Of a stretch of 41,015 nt of DNA, positions 17,074-29,484 are shown piece after piece. The notes under the pieces are model-generated. The model had not been told where the DNA came from. It did not search any database and was given only the letters and a program-made list of their open reading frames with translations. The stretch's first letter is position 1, and each line of letters starts with the position of its first letter. A program made the translations under genes and the position numbers. Origin of the DNA: Aurantiacibacter xanthus (GTDB lineage Bacteria; Pseudomonadota; Alphaproteobacteria; Sphingomonadales; Sphingomonadaceae); the NCBI RefSeq assembly GCF_003584015.1, contig NZ_QXFM01000078.1:1-41015 (forward strand). Reading direction: 5' to 3'.

Positions 17074-17860
17074 TTACCGGCTCCGGAGCAGATCGAGATA
17101 TCCGGTCTCGCTGAGCCGAATGGCCTCGTCGCGCAGTCGTTGAACCTGCCGGCGTTCATTGGCCGCGCGCCAGTTGGAACCGTGAAGCTCCAGGCCGGGA
17201 TAAACCGCGGCGTCGGCCAGCTCGCGGGTGCTCAGACCAGCCGCGAGGAGACTGAGCAGGTGGAGCAGGAAACTCAGGCGCAGGCGCTGAAATTCCGTTG
17301 GCCGGAAAGCGGCGGATCGTCTGCCGCGCGGCGCTCCCTGAAGTCGGCGCAGGAAGCGGTCGGCGGCGGCCCGGCGCAAGGGATAGTCCCCGTCGGGTGA
17401 GAGTGCGATGATCGTGCCAGCGCGCATCGCTGGATCAGACAGCCACAGGCGCAGGCGTCCACCGGGATCGTCGATAACGAGATGGCGACCGCTCTGGTCG
17501 GTGTGATCGGCGACGATCGGGCCGAGATCGGCCGGATCAAATGCAGGCGCGGCGGCATAACCTTGGGGCGGAGGCGCCAGCACGACTGTGCCTGGCGCGA
17601 CGTCGGGGCGCCATAGCGCGGGCGCGGCTGCGGCCGACACATAAGGGTCGATGGGGAAACACCAACCCCCAGCGCCGGACGAAGTCCGCGCCGAGGGTCT
17701 TCTCCCGATGTGCACCGTCCGCGCTCGTCGATGTCATCCGATCATAGTCACGGCGGTAATTCTTGTTGTGCCGCAGGAACTCCTGCGCAAAGTCCGCATA
17801 ATCGAAATTGGCGGTTGCCCCGGCGATCGCTTGCGACCGCCAATCGCTGGCAGTTGGCAT
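17074..17860 (-). pseudogene. DUF6499/DUF2285-type regulator gene, broken by a one-base frameshift
   Basis: The first frame starts at ATG 17860 (ribosome binding site GGGAGAGGTGCG) and encodes MPTASDWRSQAI, FDYADFAQEFLRHNKNYRRDY and FVRRWGLVFP, the N-terminal part of these proteins. The continuation, DPYVSAAAAPALWRPDVAPG to the C-terminal DUF2285 region (RLRLSFLLHLLSLLAAGLSTRELA), is one frame away. Removing one C from the CCCC run at 17652-17655 would join both parts to a normal protein of about 260 residues. The coding strand therefore has one extra base, by mutation or sequencing error. Related genes sit before repA in Tn4371-like elements and are thought to be DNA-binding. Confidence 0.78.
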
Positions 17861-18015
17861 CGCACCTCTCCCTGTATCCCGCATTGGGGGTCAGGAGAGC
17901 GAGCTTGCCTGCGCTCACCCACGCCAGAAGAACCGCCCGAGCGCATGAATTCAACGCCTTGCGGGCGAACCTGCGCGCACGGCGCAGCGATCCCCTGTAG
18001 GCGGCGGCGACGGTT

Positions 18016-18279
18016 CTACCGGGGGCGTCCTTCGAGCAAATGGCGATATCCGACTTCGGTCATCCACCTGGCGCGAGCGAGGTGACTTTCGTAGATGCCC
18101 CAGGCGCGCTGGGGATCTGTTGCCGGATCAAGGCCAAATATCACGCGGACAATCTCATGCCAGTGCGCGCCCTCGGCATCCGCTTCGAGCAGGCGCAGAT
18201 AGGTAACGAAATGGCGTTCGTCATAACTGTTCACCCGCCTTGTTTGCGGAGGCGCGTCGTCAAATGCAGGAATGGTCAT
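18016..18279 (-). CDS. Small DUF2285-like DNA-binding protein
   Basis: The 87-residue protein MTIPAFDDAPPQTRRVNSYD... contains HFVTYLRLLEADAEGAHWHEI and ends SHLARARWMTEVGYRHLLEG. This resembles short proteins encoded next to the DUF2285 regulator in related elements. It is mostly helical with two Trp-containing motifs. The start was set by AGGTG upstream and the family-like N-terminus; the frame is open further upstream but has no sensible content. Function is unknown, and regulation is inferred from context. Confidence 0.72.
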   Translation of the reverse strand: MTIPAFDDAPPQTRRVNSYDERHFVTYLRLLEADAEGAHWHEIVRVIFGLDPATDPQRAWGIYESHLARARWMTEVGYRHLLEGRPR

Positions 18280-18465
18280 TGCGCGACACCTGGCGCCCAG
18301 GGCGCGTTGCGGTTGTCCCGAAAACGGAGCCCGGTCATGCGACCGATGGGATAAGCGCCTCGCGCGCGGCCCGCAAATCGCGCCCACTGCCAGAACCTTC
18401 CGCAAAGGAGACGCGGGTCGTGGAACACCCTGCGCACCGTTGGTCCCGACAATAACGGATGAAGA

Positions 18466-18678
18466 TCAGCTCGACTTGCGGAAGAATTCCATCGGGTCAA
18501 TGTCGAGGATCGTCGCGATCCGTTCGAGCATATCGACGGTCGCCGCGTGTTCTTCGCGCTCCAGCATTCCAACATAGTTGCGGTTGATCCCGGCACGGTC
18601 CGCAAGCTCCTCCTGCGACAAGCCTTTGGCATGACGCATGTGACGCAAGTTGGTGGCGACGATCTCCCGCAAGCTCAT
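18466..18678 (-). CDS. XRE-family HTH regulator
   Basis: The 70-residue single-domain repressor-type protein MSLREIVATNLRHMRHAKGL has the canonical helix-turn-helix LSQEELADRAGINRNYVGMLER (about 19-40), then the third-helix region TVDMLERIATILDIDPMEFF. No Shine-Dalgarno sequence is evident before its ATG. Repeats CGTATCT at 18733 and 18749 and a TATATT-type -10 lie upstream, consistent with self-regulation. It probably controls transfer or maintenance genes in this block. Confidence 0.88.
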   Translation of the reverse strand: MSLREIVATNLRHMRHAKGLSQEELADRAGINRNYVGMLEREEHAATVDMLERIATILDIDPMEFFRKSS

Positions 18679-18732
18679 GCGGGGGACGTCGCCGCTCTGC
18701 CTAACTCATGGCCACCTAATATACTAGGGAAT

Positions 18733-18755
18733 CGTATCTACGTAACGGCGTATCT
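18733..18755. repeat. Direct repeats, candidate operator of the XRE gene
   Basis: CGTATCT occurs at 18733-18739 and 18749-18755 with a 16-base period, and a TACG element recurs every eight bases on the minus strand. On that strand TTACGT, 16 bases and TATATT form a promoter-like pair overlapping the repeats, upstream of the XRE regulator. Confidence 0.35.
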
Positions 18756-18785
18756 GCGGAAATCCGCCACTACGCATTCAAGGAA

Positions 18786-18810
18786 CGCGGGGCCGACGAG
18801 CGGCCCCGCG
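18786..18810 (-). terminator. GC-rich hairpin after the 57-residue ORF
   Basis: CGCGGGGCCG (18786-18795) and CGGCCCCGCG (18801-18810) form a perfect 10-base stem with a 5-base loop, just downstream of the small gene ending at 18817. The following minus-strand sequence is only weakly T-rich (TTCCTTG), so termination is likely but not certain. Confidence 0.5.
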
Positions 18811-18816
18811 TCCGTC

Positions 18817-18990
18817 TCACCGGGCAAAGGGATCGAACTCAAGAACGATGCTTGCCGAATCGCCGTCCCATTCGCTGGCCGGCATCGCGCTGAACAGGCC
18901 GCCTTCGGTTCGGAATACGATGATATTGACCATGAGGCTGCGCGCGAGGCTCCAGGCATAGGCGGATACGGTGTTGAGCGACTTGGACAT
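18817..18990 (-). CDS. Small protein of unknown function (57 aa)
   Basis: The protein MSKSLNTVSAYAWSLARSLM continues with a hydrophobic stretch (MVNIIVF) and an acidic tail ending VLEFDPFAR. It is not a family I recognise. The reasons to call it are a perfect ribosome binding site (AGGAGCCCGCA before ATG), a hairpin right after the stop and no competing gene on either strand. It could be a small membrane-associated or regulatory protein. Confidence 0.6.
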   Translation of the reverse strand: MSKSLNTVSAYAWSLARSLMVNIIVFRTEGGLFSAMPASEWDGDSASIVLEFDPFAR

Positions 18991-19428
18991 TGCGGGCTCC
19001 TGTCTTTCGTCGCGGGGACCATCCCCGCTCGACAGGCTCCCGAAGTGTCGGGCGCATGGCTGCAATCACCGCACGGGCGCAGCCCGAAGGCCGCACGCTG
19101 CGCGTAGCGGACCCTTTATGGGTTGATGGCGAAGCCATGGGTCTGACCAAGGATCAGAGCCAATGAGAGCGGCGGTGGCGCCTGCGAGGAATCGGAACCG
19201 CCGGAGGTTCGTTCAAACCGGGTCCGGCTGGGTGGACACTGCCTCATCCTTCCCGGTCTCGCTTCGGTCCAGGCAGCGATGGTCAGGGTATGGCGGACGT
19301 GTCATGCATCTGGACGCAGACCGACACGCAAGGTCGGTTTTCCGCGGGGGCGATCCGGGGCGGCTGGTTCCGGGCGTCGGCAAATAAAGAGGCCCGGCGG
19401 ATTGCTCCGCCGGGCCGCTCCGTCCCGA
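18991..19428. other. Gene-free stretch with hairpins
   Basis: No convincing coding sequence is seen. It holds a perfect 7-base hairpin GCGGGGA-CCA-TCCCCGC (19012-19028) in the leader of the 57-residue gene. A compound hairpin at 19110-19143 has outer arms GACCC/GGGTC and inner arms ATGGC/GCCAT. The ssb terminator lies at 19391-19416. The remaining bases look unstructured. Confidence 0.5.
19391..19416 (-). terminator. Rho-independent terminator of ssb
   Basis: GGCCCGGCGGA (19391-19401) pairs perfectly with TCCGCCGGGCC (19406-19416) around a TTGC loop. On the minus strand it is followed by TCTTTATTTG, a T-rich tract, 13 bases after the ssb stop codon. Confidence 0.8.
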
Positions 19429-19842
19429 TCAGAACGGAATGTCGTCATCGAGGTCGTTGTAGTTCCCGGTGTAACCTTCATCCTTCTGCGCGGGCTTGCC
19501 GCGGCTCAGGAAGTCAACCGTTTCGGCGATGATCTCGCAGCCATAGCGGTCGTTGCCCTGCTGGTCGGTCCACTGGGTGTAATGGATGCGGCCCCGGACC
19601 AGAAGCTTCATCCCCGACGTGCAATGCTCCTGTACCGTCTTGCCGAGGCCGTTGAAGCAGGTGATGCGATGCCACTCGGTGTCCTGGACCCGGCGACCCT
19701 GTTCATCGCGGACGATCTTTCCGTCTTTGTAGCGGGGACGCGAGGTGGCGAGGCGAATGGTGGTGATGTTGGTGCCGCCCTGGGTGGTGCGGCTTTCCGG
19801 GTCTGCGCCGAGATTGCCGGCGAGAATGACGATGTTCTGCAT
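19429..19842 (-). CDS. ssb: Single-stranded DNA-binding protein
   Basis: The 137-residue protein has the OB-fold start MQNIVILAGNLGADPESRTT, the WHRITCFNGLGKTVQEHC core and the acidic tip DLDDDIPF, the conserved tail that recruits partner proteins. An element-borne SSB protects the single strand that enters a recipient and supports second-strand synthesis. GGAGCAATATC precedes the ATG; the longer open frame upstream is not SSB-like. It is a single gene with its own terminator. Confidence 0.95.
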   Translation of the reverse strand: MQNIVILAGNLGADPESRTTQGGTNITTIRLATSRPRYKDGKIVRDEQGRRVQDTEWHRITCFNGLGKTVQEHCTSGMKLLVRGRIHYTQWTDQQGNDRYGCEIIAETVDFLSRGKPAQKDEGYTGNYNDLDDDIPF

Positions 19843-20531
19843 GATATTGCTCCGTTGCTTCAAGTCCGAGGGACCGTCCCTCCGACGAAGCCCGATCAAA
19901 GGCCGTCCGGTGCCGTCCGCATCGCCGCCTTCAGGCGGCGGCCTGACCCCATAGGCGCGGGAGTGGTGCGGGCAGCCGCGCAGCGGCAACTCGGTCCGGC
20001 GCCGCCGGGGTTGCTGGCGGAAACGGAACGGACTTAGGGATTCGCCAGTCGGAAGGGACCGCCCCCTCGGTCGAGGCAGGACGGAGATCGATGCGAATAG
20101 AACAGCGACAAGGCTGGCTCGCGAACGGGAGCGAACCGGCTTGCAGCCCTACAGGAAACAAACACACCTGCTTTCGGCACTGGCCAAAGGCCCCGGATAT
20201 CCGGCGAGCGACTTCGCGCTGACCTGGTTCACCGTCAAACCACCGACTTGCGATCAAATCCGTTCAATGGCTGGTAGTCGTTCCGGCGCGCCACGGGAAA
20301 GCCGACGCTTCCGGCAGCTTCCGGAGCAAGGTGGGACTAACGAGCCAGCCGGCGCGCGCGCCGCCTGCGATAAGGCGCCGAGCGCATCGATCGAACGGGG
20401 TAAGCTGCCCTGGAGCGAACGGGAATGGCCGAGAAGCTATGACAGACCATATCCATTTCTGAATGGAACAGAGGCGGCCCAAGCGGCGCGATCGGCCTTG
20501 TCTGGCAATTTGGCCGCGCTCAAGGGATCGG
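19843..20531. other. Gene-free stretch upstream of ssb
   Basis: No open frame here resembles a protein I know or has a good ribosome binding site. Structured elements near ssb are the near-palindrome GAGGGAC-C-GTCCCTC (19868-19882) and the hairpin CGCCGCCTTCAGGCGGCG (19923-19940), both within 100 bases of the ssb start and possible regulators of it. From about 19950 to 20531 I see nothing specific. It may be decayed coding DNA. Confidence 0.4.
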
Positions 20532-21170
20532 TCAGCGACCTGTGGATGAAGGTCGCGTTGCCTTGGGCTTGGGCTGGTGAAGACGCCGCTTCACATTCGG
20601 CTTCAAAGCGCCGCGAACATCTTTGTCGGCAATCGCAATATCGAACCACTCAGGGTCGAAATATCCGCCGCACCACCGCTTGGTTTCTCTGTATTCGGGG
20701 TCTTTCGGGTCTGCCAGCACCTCTAGAAATTGCTCATATCCTGAAATGCCGCCGACATCCTCGGGCGGCCGAGCGCGTGCGCCATCGATGCAGGTTGCGT
20801 GGGTTGGGGGCGTATCGAGAAAGACCATTTCCTCGATTTCGACCTGATGCCGCCAATTGTCGCCGAAGTCGTACAGATAGCTGAAGACAATCCCGGCGCC
20901 CTGGAAATCCCTTATCCGCACCGCGCGTTCGTCGAAGACTCGCGCATCCCCCTCGACCGAGCCATCCTCGGCAAGAGCGGCATCGCCATAGCGCAGTCCG
21001 CCTATCTCAAACTCGTGGAGATGATAGTTCCACCAATTGAACGCGGCCTGGATCGCCAGGTGAAGCTGTTCGAGGTTCCACGCGCCCGGCACGATGATGC
21101 GGCGCCAGATTTCGGGTTCAATCCCGTTGATGGATATCTTGAGCCGCGCGGCATTGGGAGCTTCGAACAT
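20532..21170 (-). CDS. Plasmid pRiA4b ORF-3 family protein
   Basis: The 212-residue protein contains the family hallmarks LKISINGIEPEIWRRIIVP, LEQLHLAIQAAFNWWNYHLHEF, FSYLYDFGDNWRHQVEIEE and a C-terminal region with GGISGYEQFLEVLADP and GYFDPEWFDI. The family is widespread on alphaproteobacterial plasmids, and its function is unknown. The C-terminal 25 residues are basic. It lies behind higBA in the same orientation, separated by six bases from higA, so it may be the third gene of that operon. Confidence 0.92.
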   Translation of the reverse strand: MFEAPNAARLKISINGIEPEIWRRIIVPGAWNLEQLHLAIQAAFNWWNYHLHEFEIGGLRYGDAALAEDGSVEGDARVFDERAVRIRDFQGAGIVFSYLYDFGDNWRHQVEIEEMVFLDTPPTHATCIDGARARPPEDVGGISGYEQFLEVLADPKDPEYRETKRWCGGYFDPEWFDIAIADKDVRGALKPNVKRRLHQPKPKATRPSSTGR

Positions 21171-21176
21171 CGCGTT

Positions 21177-21479
21177 TCAAGCCGCCTTCGATAATGCTGA
21201 CACCTTGATCTCGTCCTCATGGCCCCGTGCCTGGGCGAGATCATAGGCGCCCTGCATCCGCATGAGCGTATCGGCTTTCAGGCCAAATGCCTTCTCGAAG
21301 CGGATCGCCATATCGGCAGTCAGGCCGGTGTGCCCGTTCAGGACATTACTCAGATTCTGCCGCGAGACACCGAAGTGCTGCGCCAGCTCCTTCACATTGA
21401 TACCATGCGGCTCGACCATCTGGCGCTTGAGCCAGGGGCCGGGATGAACATGGATCGAAGGATGAACTTTGATAGCCAT
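21177..21479 (-). CDS. higA: HigA-family antitoxin
   Basis: The 100-residue protein MAIKVHPSIHVHPGPWLKRQ has the HigA/VapI start (HPGxxL) and an HTH (VKELAQHFGVSRQNLSNVLNG, then LTADMAIRFEKAFG). HigA neutralises the HigB toxin and represses the operon. The start overlaps the higB stop as TGATG; toxin-first order is typical of higBA. The tail after residue 80 is charged. Confidence 0.93.
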   Translation of the reverse strand: MAIKVHPSIHVHPGPWLKRQMVEPHGINVKELAQHFGVSRQNLSNVLNGHTGLTADMAIRFEKAFGLKADTLMRMQGAYDLAQARGHEDEIKVSALSKAA

Positions 21480-21760
21480 CAGTGATAATCCTCCAAATCA
21501 AGATCCGCGATCGTGGAGTCGTCCACCATCGTAAATGTCAGCCGCCAATTCTTCGTCACCGTCATGGCGTAGCTGCCTTTGCGGTCCCCTGTCAGGGGAT
21601 GGAAACCGAAGTTTGGTGGAACAGAGAGTTCATCCAGGCTGGATGACGAAACCAGGAAGGCGATCATATCAATGACGCGTTCCGCCTCGATCACGCCCCT
21701 GGCGCTGCCTTTTTCGACCAGTCGTCGCAGCGCCTTGTGCCTGATGCTATCAATTTCCAC
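21479..21760 (-). CDS. higB: HigB-family toxin (RelE/ParE fold)
   Basis: The 93-residue protein has the HigB pattern: IRHKALRRLVEKGSARGV near the N-terminus, HPLTGDRKGSYAMTVTKNWRLTF and the end DLDLEDYH. Family members are ribosome-dependent mRNA nucleases. The start is GTG 21760; no Shine-Dalgarno sequence precedes it, and the likely -10 box lies only seven bases upstream, so the message may be leaderless. Palindromes at 21760-21813 overlap the promoter. Confidence 0.92.
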   Translation of the reverse strand: MEIDSIRHKALRRLVEKGSARGVIEAERVIDMIAFLVSSSSLDELSVPPNFGFHPLTGDRKGSYAMTVTKNWRLTFTMVDDSTIADLDLEDYH

Positions 21761-21813
21761 GTGTCAACAGATAGGCGACACGAAAGTCCGTGTCAATGAT
21801 TGGTTGACACGGA
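21760..21813 (-). promoter_or_regulatory. higBA promoter with two palindromic operators
   Basis: On the minus strand TTGACA, a 17-base spacer and TATCTG (21768-21773) form a strong promoter. A perfect 10-base inverted repeat TCCGTGTCAA/TTGACACGGA (21787-21796 and 21804-21813) covers the -35 side. A second one, CGTGTC/GACACG (21760-21765 and 21777-21782), covers the -10 and the start codon. HigA is the expected ligand. Confidence 0.65.
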
Positions 21814-21843
21814 TTGCTGTCGAACGTGGCCGATGGGCGGCGC

Positions 21844-22782
21844 TTACGCGCCGCCCAGATGACGGAAATCCCAGACCTTGATGCCGAGCGTTTTGGCCTT
21901 GTCACGGATGTTCGACTGGATGCCGGTGCCCGGAAACACCACCAGCCCCTTGGGCATGGCGGCCAGCATCTCGTCATTACGCTTGAACGGCGCGGCCTTG
22001 CCGAGTTTCCAGTCGGGCTTGATGGGGACGCTCGGCACGCCGCGTTGGTCGGCCCAGAGGACCGAGATATGCTCGCCGCCGCTTTCGGTAGCGCCATGGA
22101 TCAGAACCATGTCGGGGAACCTGGCCCGGATCTTGTCGAGCGTCGACCAGATCAGCCGCGTATCGTTGAACGCCGGACCGGATGAGACCGCGATACGGAC
22201 GCCTTTCGGCATAAGCACCTGCTTGTCGGACCATTTGCGGTCGTTGATGAAGTCCTTGCTGGCAATGACCGCCGAGGTCAGCGCCTTGCGATTGACCTTC
22301 GAGCCGGACCGGGGAAGCCAGGGCTTCTTGGTGAAGGTGCGGTACTGGTCGGCGGCGGCGTCGCGCAGATATTCGAAGGTGTCACGGCGCTCGATCATCG
22401 TCACGCCTTCGGCGATCGTCCGCTCCAGCTCGACCGACTTGACCTCCGAGCCGTCCTGTTCGCGCTGCATCCGCTTCTGCGCGACCTCATTGTCGTCCAG
22501 TTCGCGTTCGACCCGCTGGATGCCGTTGTGAAAGACGTTGACCAGTCCCCAGAGGATATCCTCGAGGTCGGGTTCGATGCGCGTGTCAATCAGGGCCGAA
22601 ACGATGCCATCGAACATATCGGCCACTGCGCCGTCGACGAGGCGGGTTTCGGGTAGCGGCCGCTGATCCGGCTCATCCTCGAAGGGGCGGTAGCCATAGA
22701 GCTGCATCTCCTGGAGCAGATAGGCCGTCTGGGATTCGGCGTGTTCGGGTTCGTCAGCGGGAATGTCGTTGCTGTCGTTCAT
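21844..22782 (-). CDS. DUF2493 family protein
   Basis: The 312-residue protein has an acidic N-terminal half and a C-terminal DUF2493 domain. The domain has a nucleotide-binding-like, Rossmann-type pattern: RIAVSSGPAFNDTRLIWSTL, then MVLIHGATESGGEHISVLWA and a final GLVVFPGTGIQSNIRDKAK. DUF2493 proteins (relatives of the SLOG superfamily) are common on plasmids and in Tn4371-like elements; their role is unknown. MNDSNDIPAD was chosen as start, with a weak AAGG ahead; the open frame extends 46 codons upstream with no family resemblance. Confidence 0.88.
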   Translation of the reverse strand: MNDSNDIPADEPEHAESQTAYLLQEMQLYGYRPFEDEPDQRPLPETRLVDGAVADMFDGIVSALIDTRIEPDLEDILWGLVNVFHNGIQRVERELDDNEVAQKRMQREQDGSEVKSVELERTIAEGVTMIERRDTFEYLRDAAADQYRTFTKKPWLPRSGSKVNRKALTSAVIASKDFINDRKWSDKQVLMPKGVRIAVSSGPAFNDTRLIWSTLDKIRARFPDMVLIHGATESGGEHISVLWADQRGVPSVPIKPDWKLGKAAPFKRNDEMLAAMPKGLVVFPGTGIQSNIRDKAKTLGIKVWDFRHLGGA

Positions 22783-23141
22783 GGGGTGTCGCCTTCGTCT
22801 GGGAGCCGCGACCTTCGCGGCCTTCATGGCGACGGAAGGCAGCGGGCCGGGCAGCGCGCACACCGCCAAGCGCCAAGCGTGCGCGCGCCCCTTTCGGGCG
22901 CGCGATGGCGGCCGAAGCAAAGCGGAGGACGGACAGACGGGGCTATTTTGCTTCGCGATGCAAAGCGGCCGCTCGCGGCCGCGGCGGAAAATAGCCCCGT
23001 CGTCCGTTGTGCTCGCTGGACGCCTGCTGCTCCTGTCGCCCTCTATGAAGGCGTGGGGGCGGCCTCTTCAGCGAAAATGGCGCCTATGGTGCGACACAGC
23101 TTCGCCGGTGACGACAATGCCGAACTCCCGCTTCCCGGCCT
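22783..23141. repeat. Gene-free stretch with nested inverted repeats
   Basis: This gap between the TOPRIM and DUF2493 genes holds no likely gene. It has a perfect 9-base hairpin CGCGCGCCC-CTTTC-GGGCGCGCG (22882-22904). A long inverted repeat has arms at 22929-22949 and 22988-23007; the arms match over 20 positions with one extra A on the left, ending ACGGGGCTATTTT. The 38-base centre contains GCGGCCGC twice (22965-22972 and 22975-22982). It could be a cruciform, an attenuator or a single-strand initiation site. Confidence 0.6.
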
Positions 23142-24194
23142 TCAGCCGGACAGGAGAAGGTGATGCTCGGCATCTTCGTCCCGCAGTTGAGGGGCCAGAT
23201 GCGCCCGCAGCCGATCCGCCCCCAGGCCGTGCAGGTCCGAGTTGAAATCGTCCAGCATCGGCGCCAGCGGGATAACCTCGATCCCGGCCTCGACAGCCCT
23301 GCGGGTCAGCAGGCTTTCGGCGGCGGCTCCGGTGGAATCCTCGTCGCGGGCGATATAGAGGCGCCGAAGATCCGGCGGGAACCGGATGGCTGCAAGGTGG
23401 GCGCCCGACAATCCGGCGATTGCCGGCAAGGTCGGCATGATCGTGCGAAGCGACAGGATCGTCTCGATGCCTTCGCCGGCGATCATCACCCGACCGGCCG
23501 CACCGAAGCGAACCCCATGGCCCAGGAGATGACCCATGGCGCGGCGTGGATAGGCGACCGGCGCTTTATCGATCGTCGTGGGATCGAGCCAGGTGCGATG
23601 CACGCCCGTGATTGCACCGGCCAGATCGGTGACCAGCGCGATCATCGCCGGCCAGGCCCGGCGCGTGCCGGGACGATCTTTCCGGGATGGCCGATAGTAG
23701 CAGCGCGGATGGAAGCGGAGCGGATCGCCGGCTTGCAGCGGTGCGATGCTTCGCCCTGCGAGATAGTCCGTGACGAGGGTGCTGTGAACGGGGAGCGACG
23801 CTGCGGCCAGACGCTGCGCCGCCTCCGGCGTGCCGGACGGCGCTTTGGGTTCCCGCCGCGATCCGGCGCCCTCATGCCGAGGCGATGGCTGCGGCAGGCT
23901 GAGGAAGCGCCGGGCCTCTTCCAGCGTGTCGCGCAGCCGCGCATGGCCTCCCGCGATGGTGATGATGTCGAGCAGATCACCATGGTCGCCGGTCGCCGCA
24001 TCGGTCCATTTCCCGGCCGCCCCTCCGTCAGGAGAGGCGACCAGGCGGACATAGAGACTGCGACCGGGCGTGTTGCGGGCATCGCCCACCAGCCAGTAGC
24101 GGCCTTCGCGATGTCCTTTCGACAGATAACGGCGACAGACGCTCTCGGCATTGTCGGCGAGACGCTGCGCGATGTCGGTGGCGGAGTTCTTCAT
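23142..24194 (-). CDS. TOPRIM domain protein, primase-like (DUF7146 type)
   Basis: The 350-residue protein begins MKNSATDIAQRLADNAESVCRRYL, a plasmid primase-like head, followed by a CHC2-like region without clear zinc cysteines (GRYWLVGDARNTPGRSLYVRL). A TOPRIM core follows: VMIAGEGIETILSLRT with the acidic EGIE motif, then LRRLYIARDEDSTGAA with the D.D motif. It may make primers on the incoming strand. The ATG has GGAGGA seven bases upstream; a GTG six codons earlier overlaps the helicase stop. It follows the methyltransferase-helicase in one operon. Confidence 0.85.
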   Translation of the reverse strand: MKNSATDIAQRLADNAESVCRRYLSKGHREGRYWLVGDARNTPGRSLYVRLVASPDGGAAGKWTDAATGDHGDLLDIITIAGGHARLRDTLEEARRFLSLPQPSPRHEGAGSRREPKAPSGTPEAAQRLAAASLPVHSTLVTDYLAGRSIAPLQAGDPLRFHPRCYYRPSRKDRPGTRRAWPAMIALVTDLAGAITGVHRTWLDPTTIDKAPVAYPRRAMGHLLGHGVRFGAAGRVMIAGEGIETILSLRTIMPTLPAIAGLSGAHLAAIRFPPDLRRLYIARDEDSTGAAAESLLTRRAVEAGIEVIPLAPMLDDFNSDLHGLGADRLRAHLAPQLRDEDAEHHLLLSG

Positions 24195-24208
24195 CTCCCA
24201 TTCCTCCG

Positions 24209-28987
<4,779 letters not shown>

Positions 28988-28988
<1 letters not shown>

Positions 28989-29410
28989 TGCTGTATCTCG
29001 ATACGTCTTTGCTGATCGCGGCGCTGACGAACGAGGCCCGCACGGCGGAGATTCAGGAATGGCTGGCCGGGCAAGACCCGGAGGAACTGATCATCAGCGA
29101 TTGGGTCGTGACGGAGATGTCGTCCGCCTTGTCGATCAAGGTGCGGACAGGCCAGCTCGATGCGGCTCAACGCGCCGAGGTGCTGAGCCAGTTTCAACGG
29201 CTTTGCAGCGAAAGCCTGACGATCGTGCCGGTGGCTTCCGCCAATTTCCGGACCGCAGCTTTGTTCTCCGATCAGTTTTCGCTGAATCTGCGTGCCGGTG
29301 ACGCGCTGCATCTGGCGATCGCGGCGGAGCGAGGTGCAAGGCTTTGCACGCTGGATCGCCGTTTGGCCGAAGGAGGGACCGCGCTCGGCGCGGTGACGTC
29401 GCTTCTGTAG
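28988..29410 (+). CDS. vapC: VapC-family PIN-domain toxin
   Basis: The 140-residue PIN domain has the conserved acidic residues at expected places: [13 protein letters not shown] (Asp 5), [10 protein letters not shown] (Glu near 43), [12 protein letters not shown] (Asp near 103) and [12 protein letters not shown] (Asp near 120). PIN toxins cut RNA, often initiator tRNA or rRNA. It is translationally coupled to the antitoxin and is one of few plus-strand genes here, set apart from the surrounding minus-strand block. Confidence 0.93.
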
Positions 29411-29445
29411 GAACCTGCCATATGGTCCAACTCTGGACGGCAGAC

Positions 29446-29478
29446 AAAAAAATGGGCGACCCCATGACGGGCCGCCCA
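29446..29478 (-). terminator. Rho-independent terminator after the DUF7007-like gene
   Basis: TGGGCG (29453-29458) pairs with CGCCCA (29473-29478), with an inner CCC/GGG pairing. On the minus strand seven T residues (A7 at 29446-29452) follow. It lies seven bases after the stop at 29485 and between convergent genes, so it may also slow transcription from vapC. Confidence 0.75.
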
Positions 29479-29484
29479 GATAAA

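Noticed and set aside
17640-17660. Programmed frameshift in the DUF2285-type gene
   Set aside because: There is no clear slippery heptamer in frame nor a following structure, so a mutation or sequencing error in the C run is simpler.
20141-20884. 247-codon plus-strand frame overlapping the pRiA4b ORF-3 gene
   Set aside because: Overlaps a clearly recognised gene for half its length and has an unlikely composition, so it was not called.
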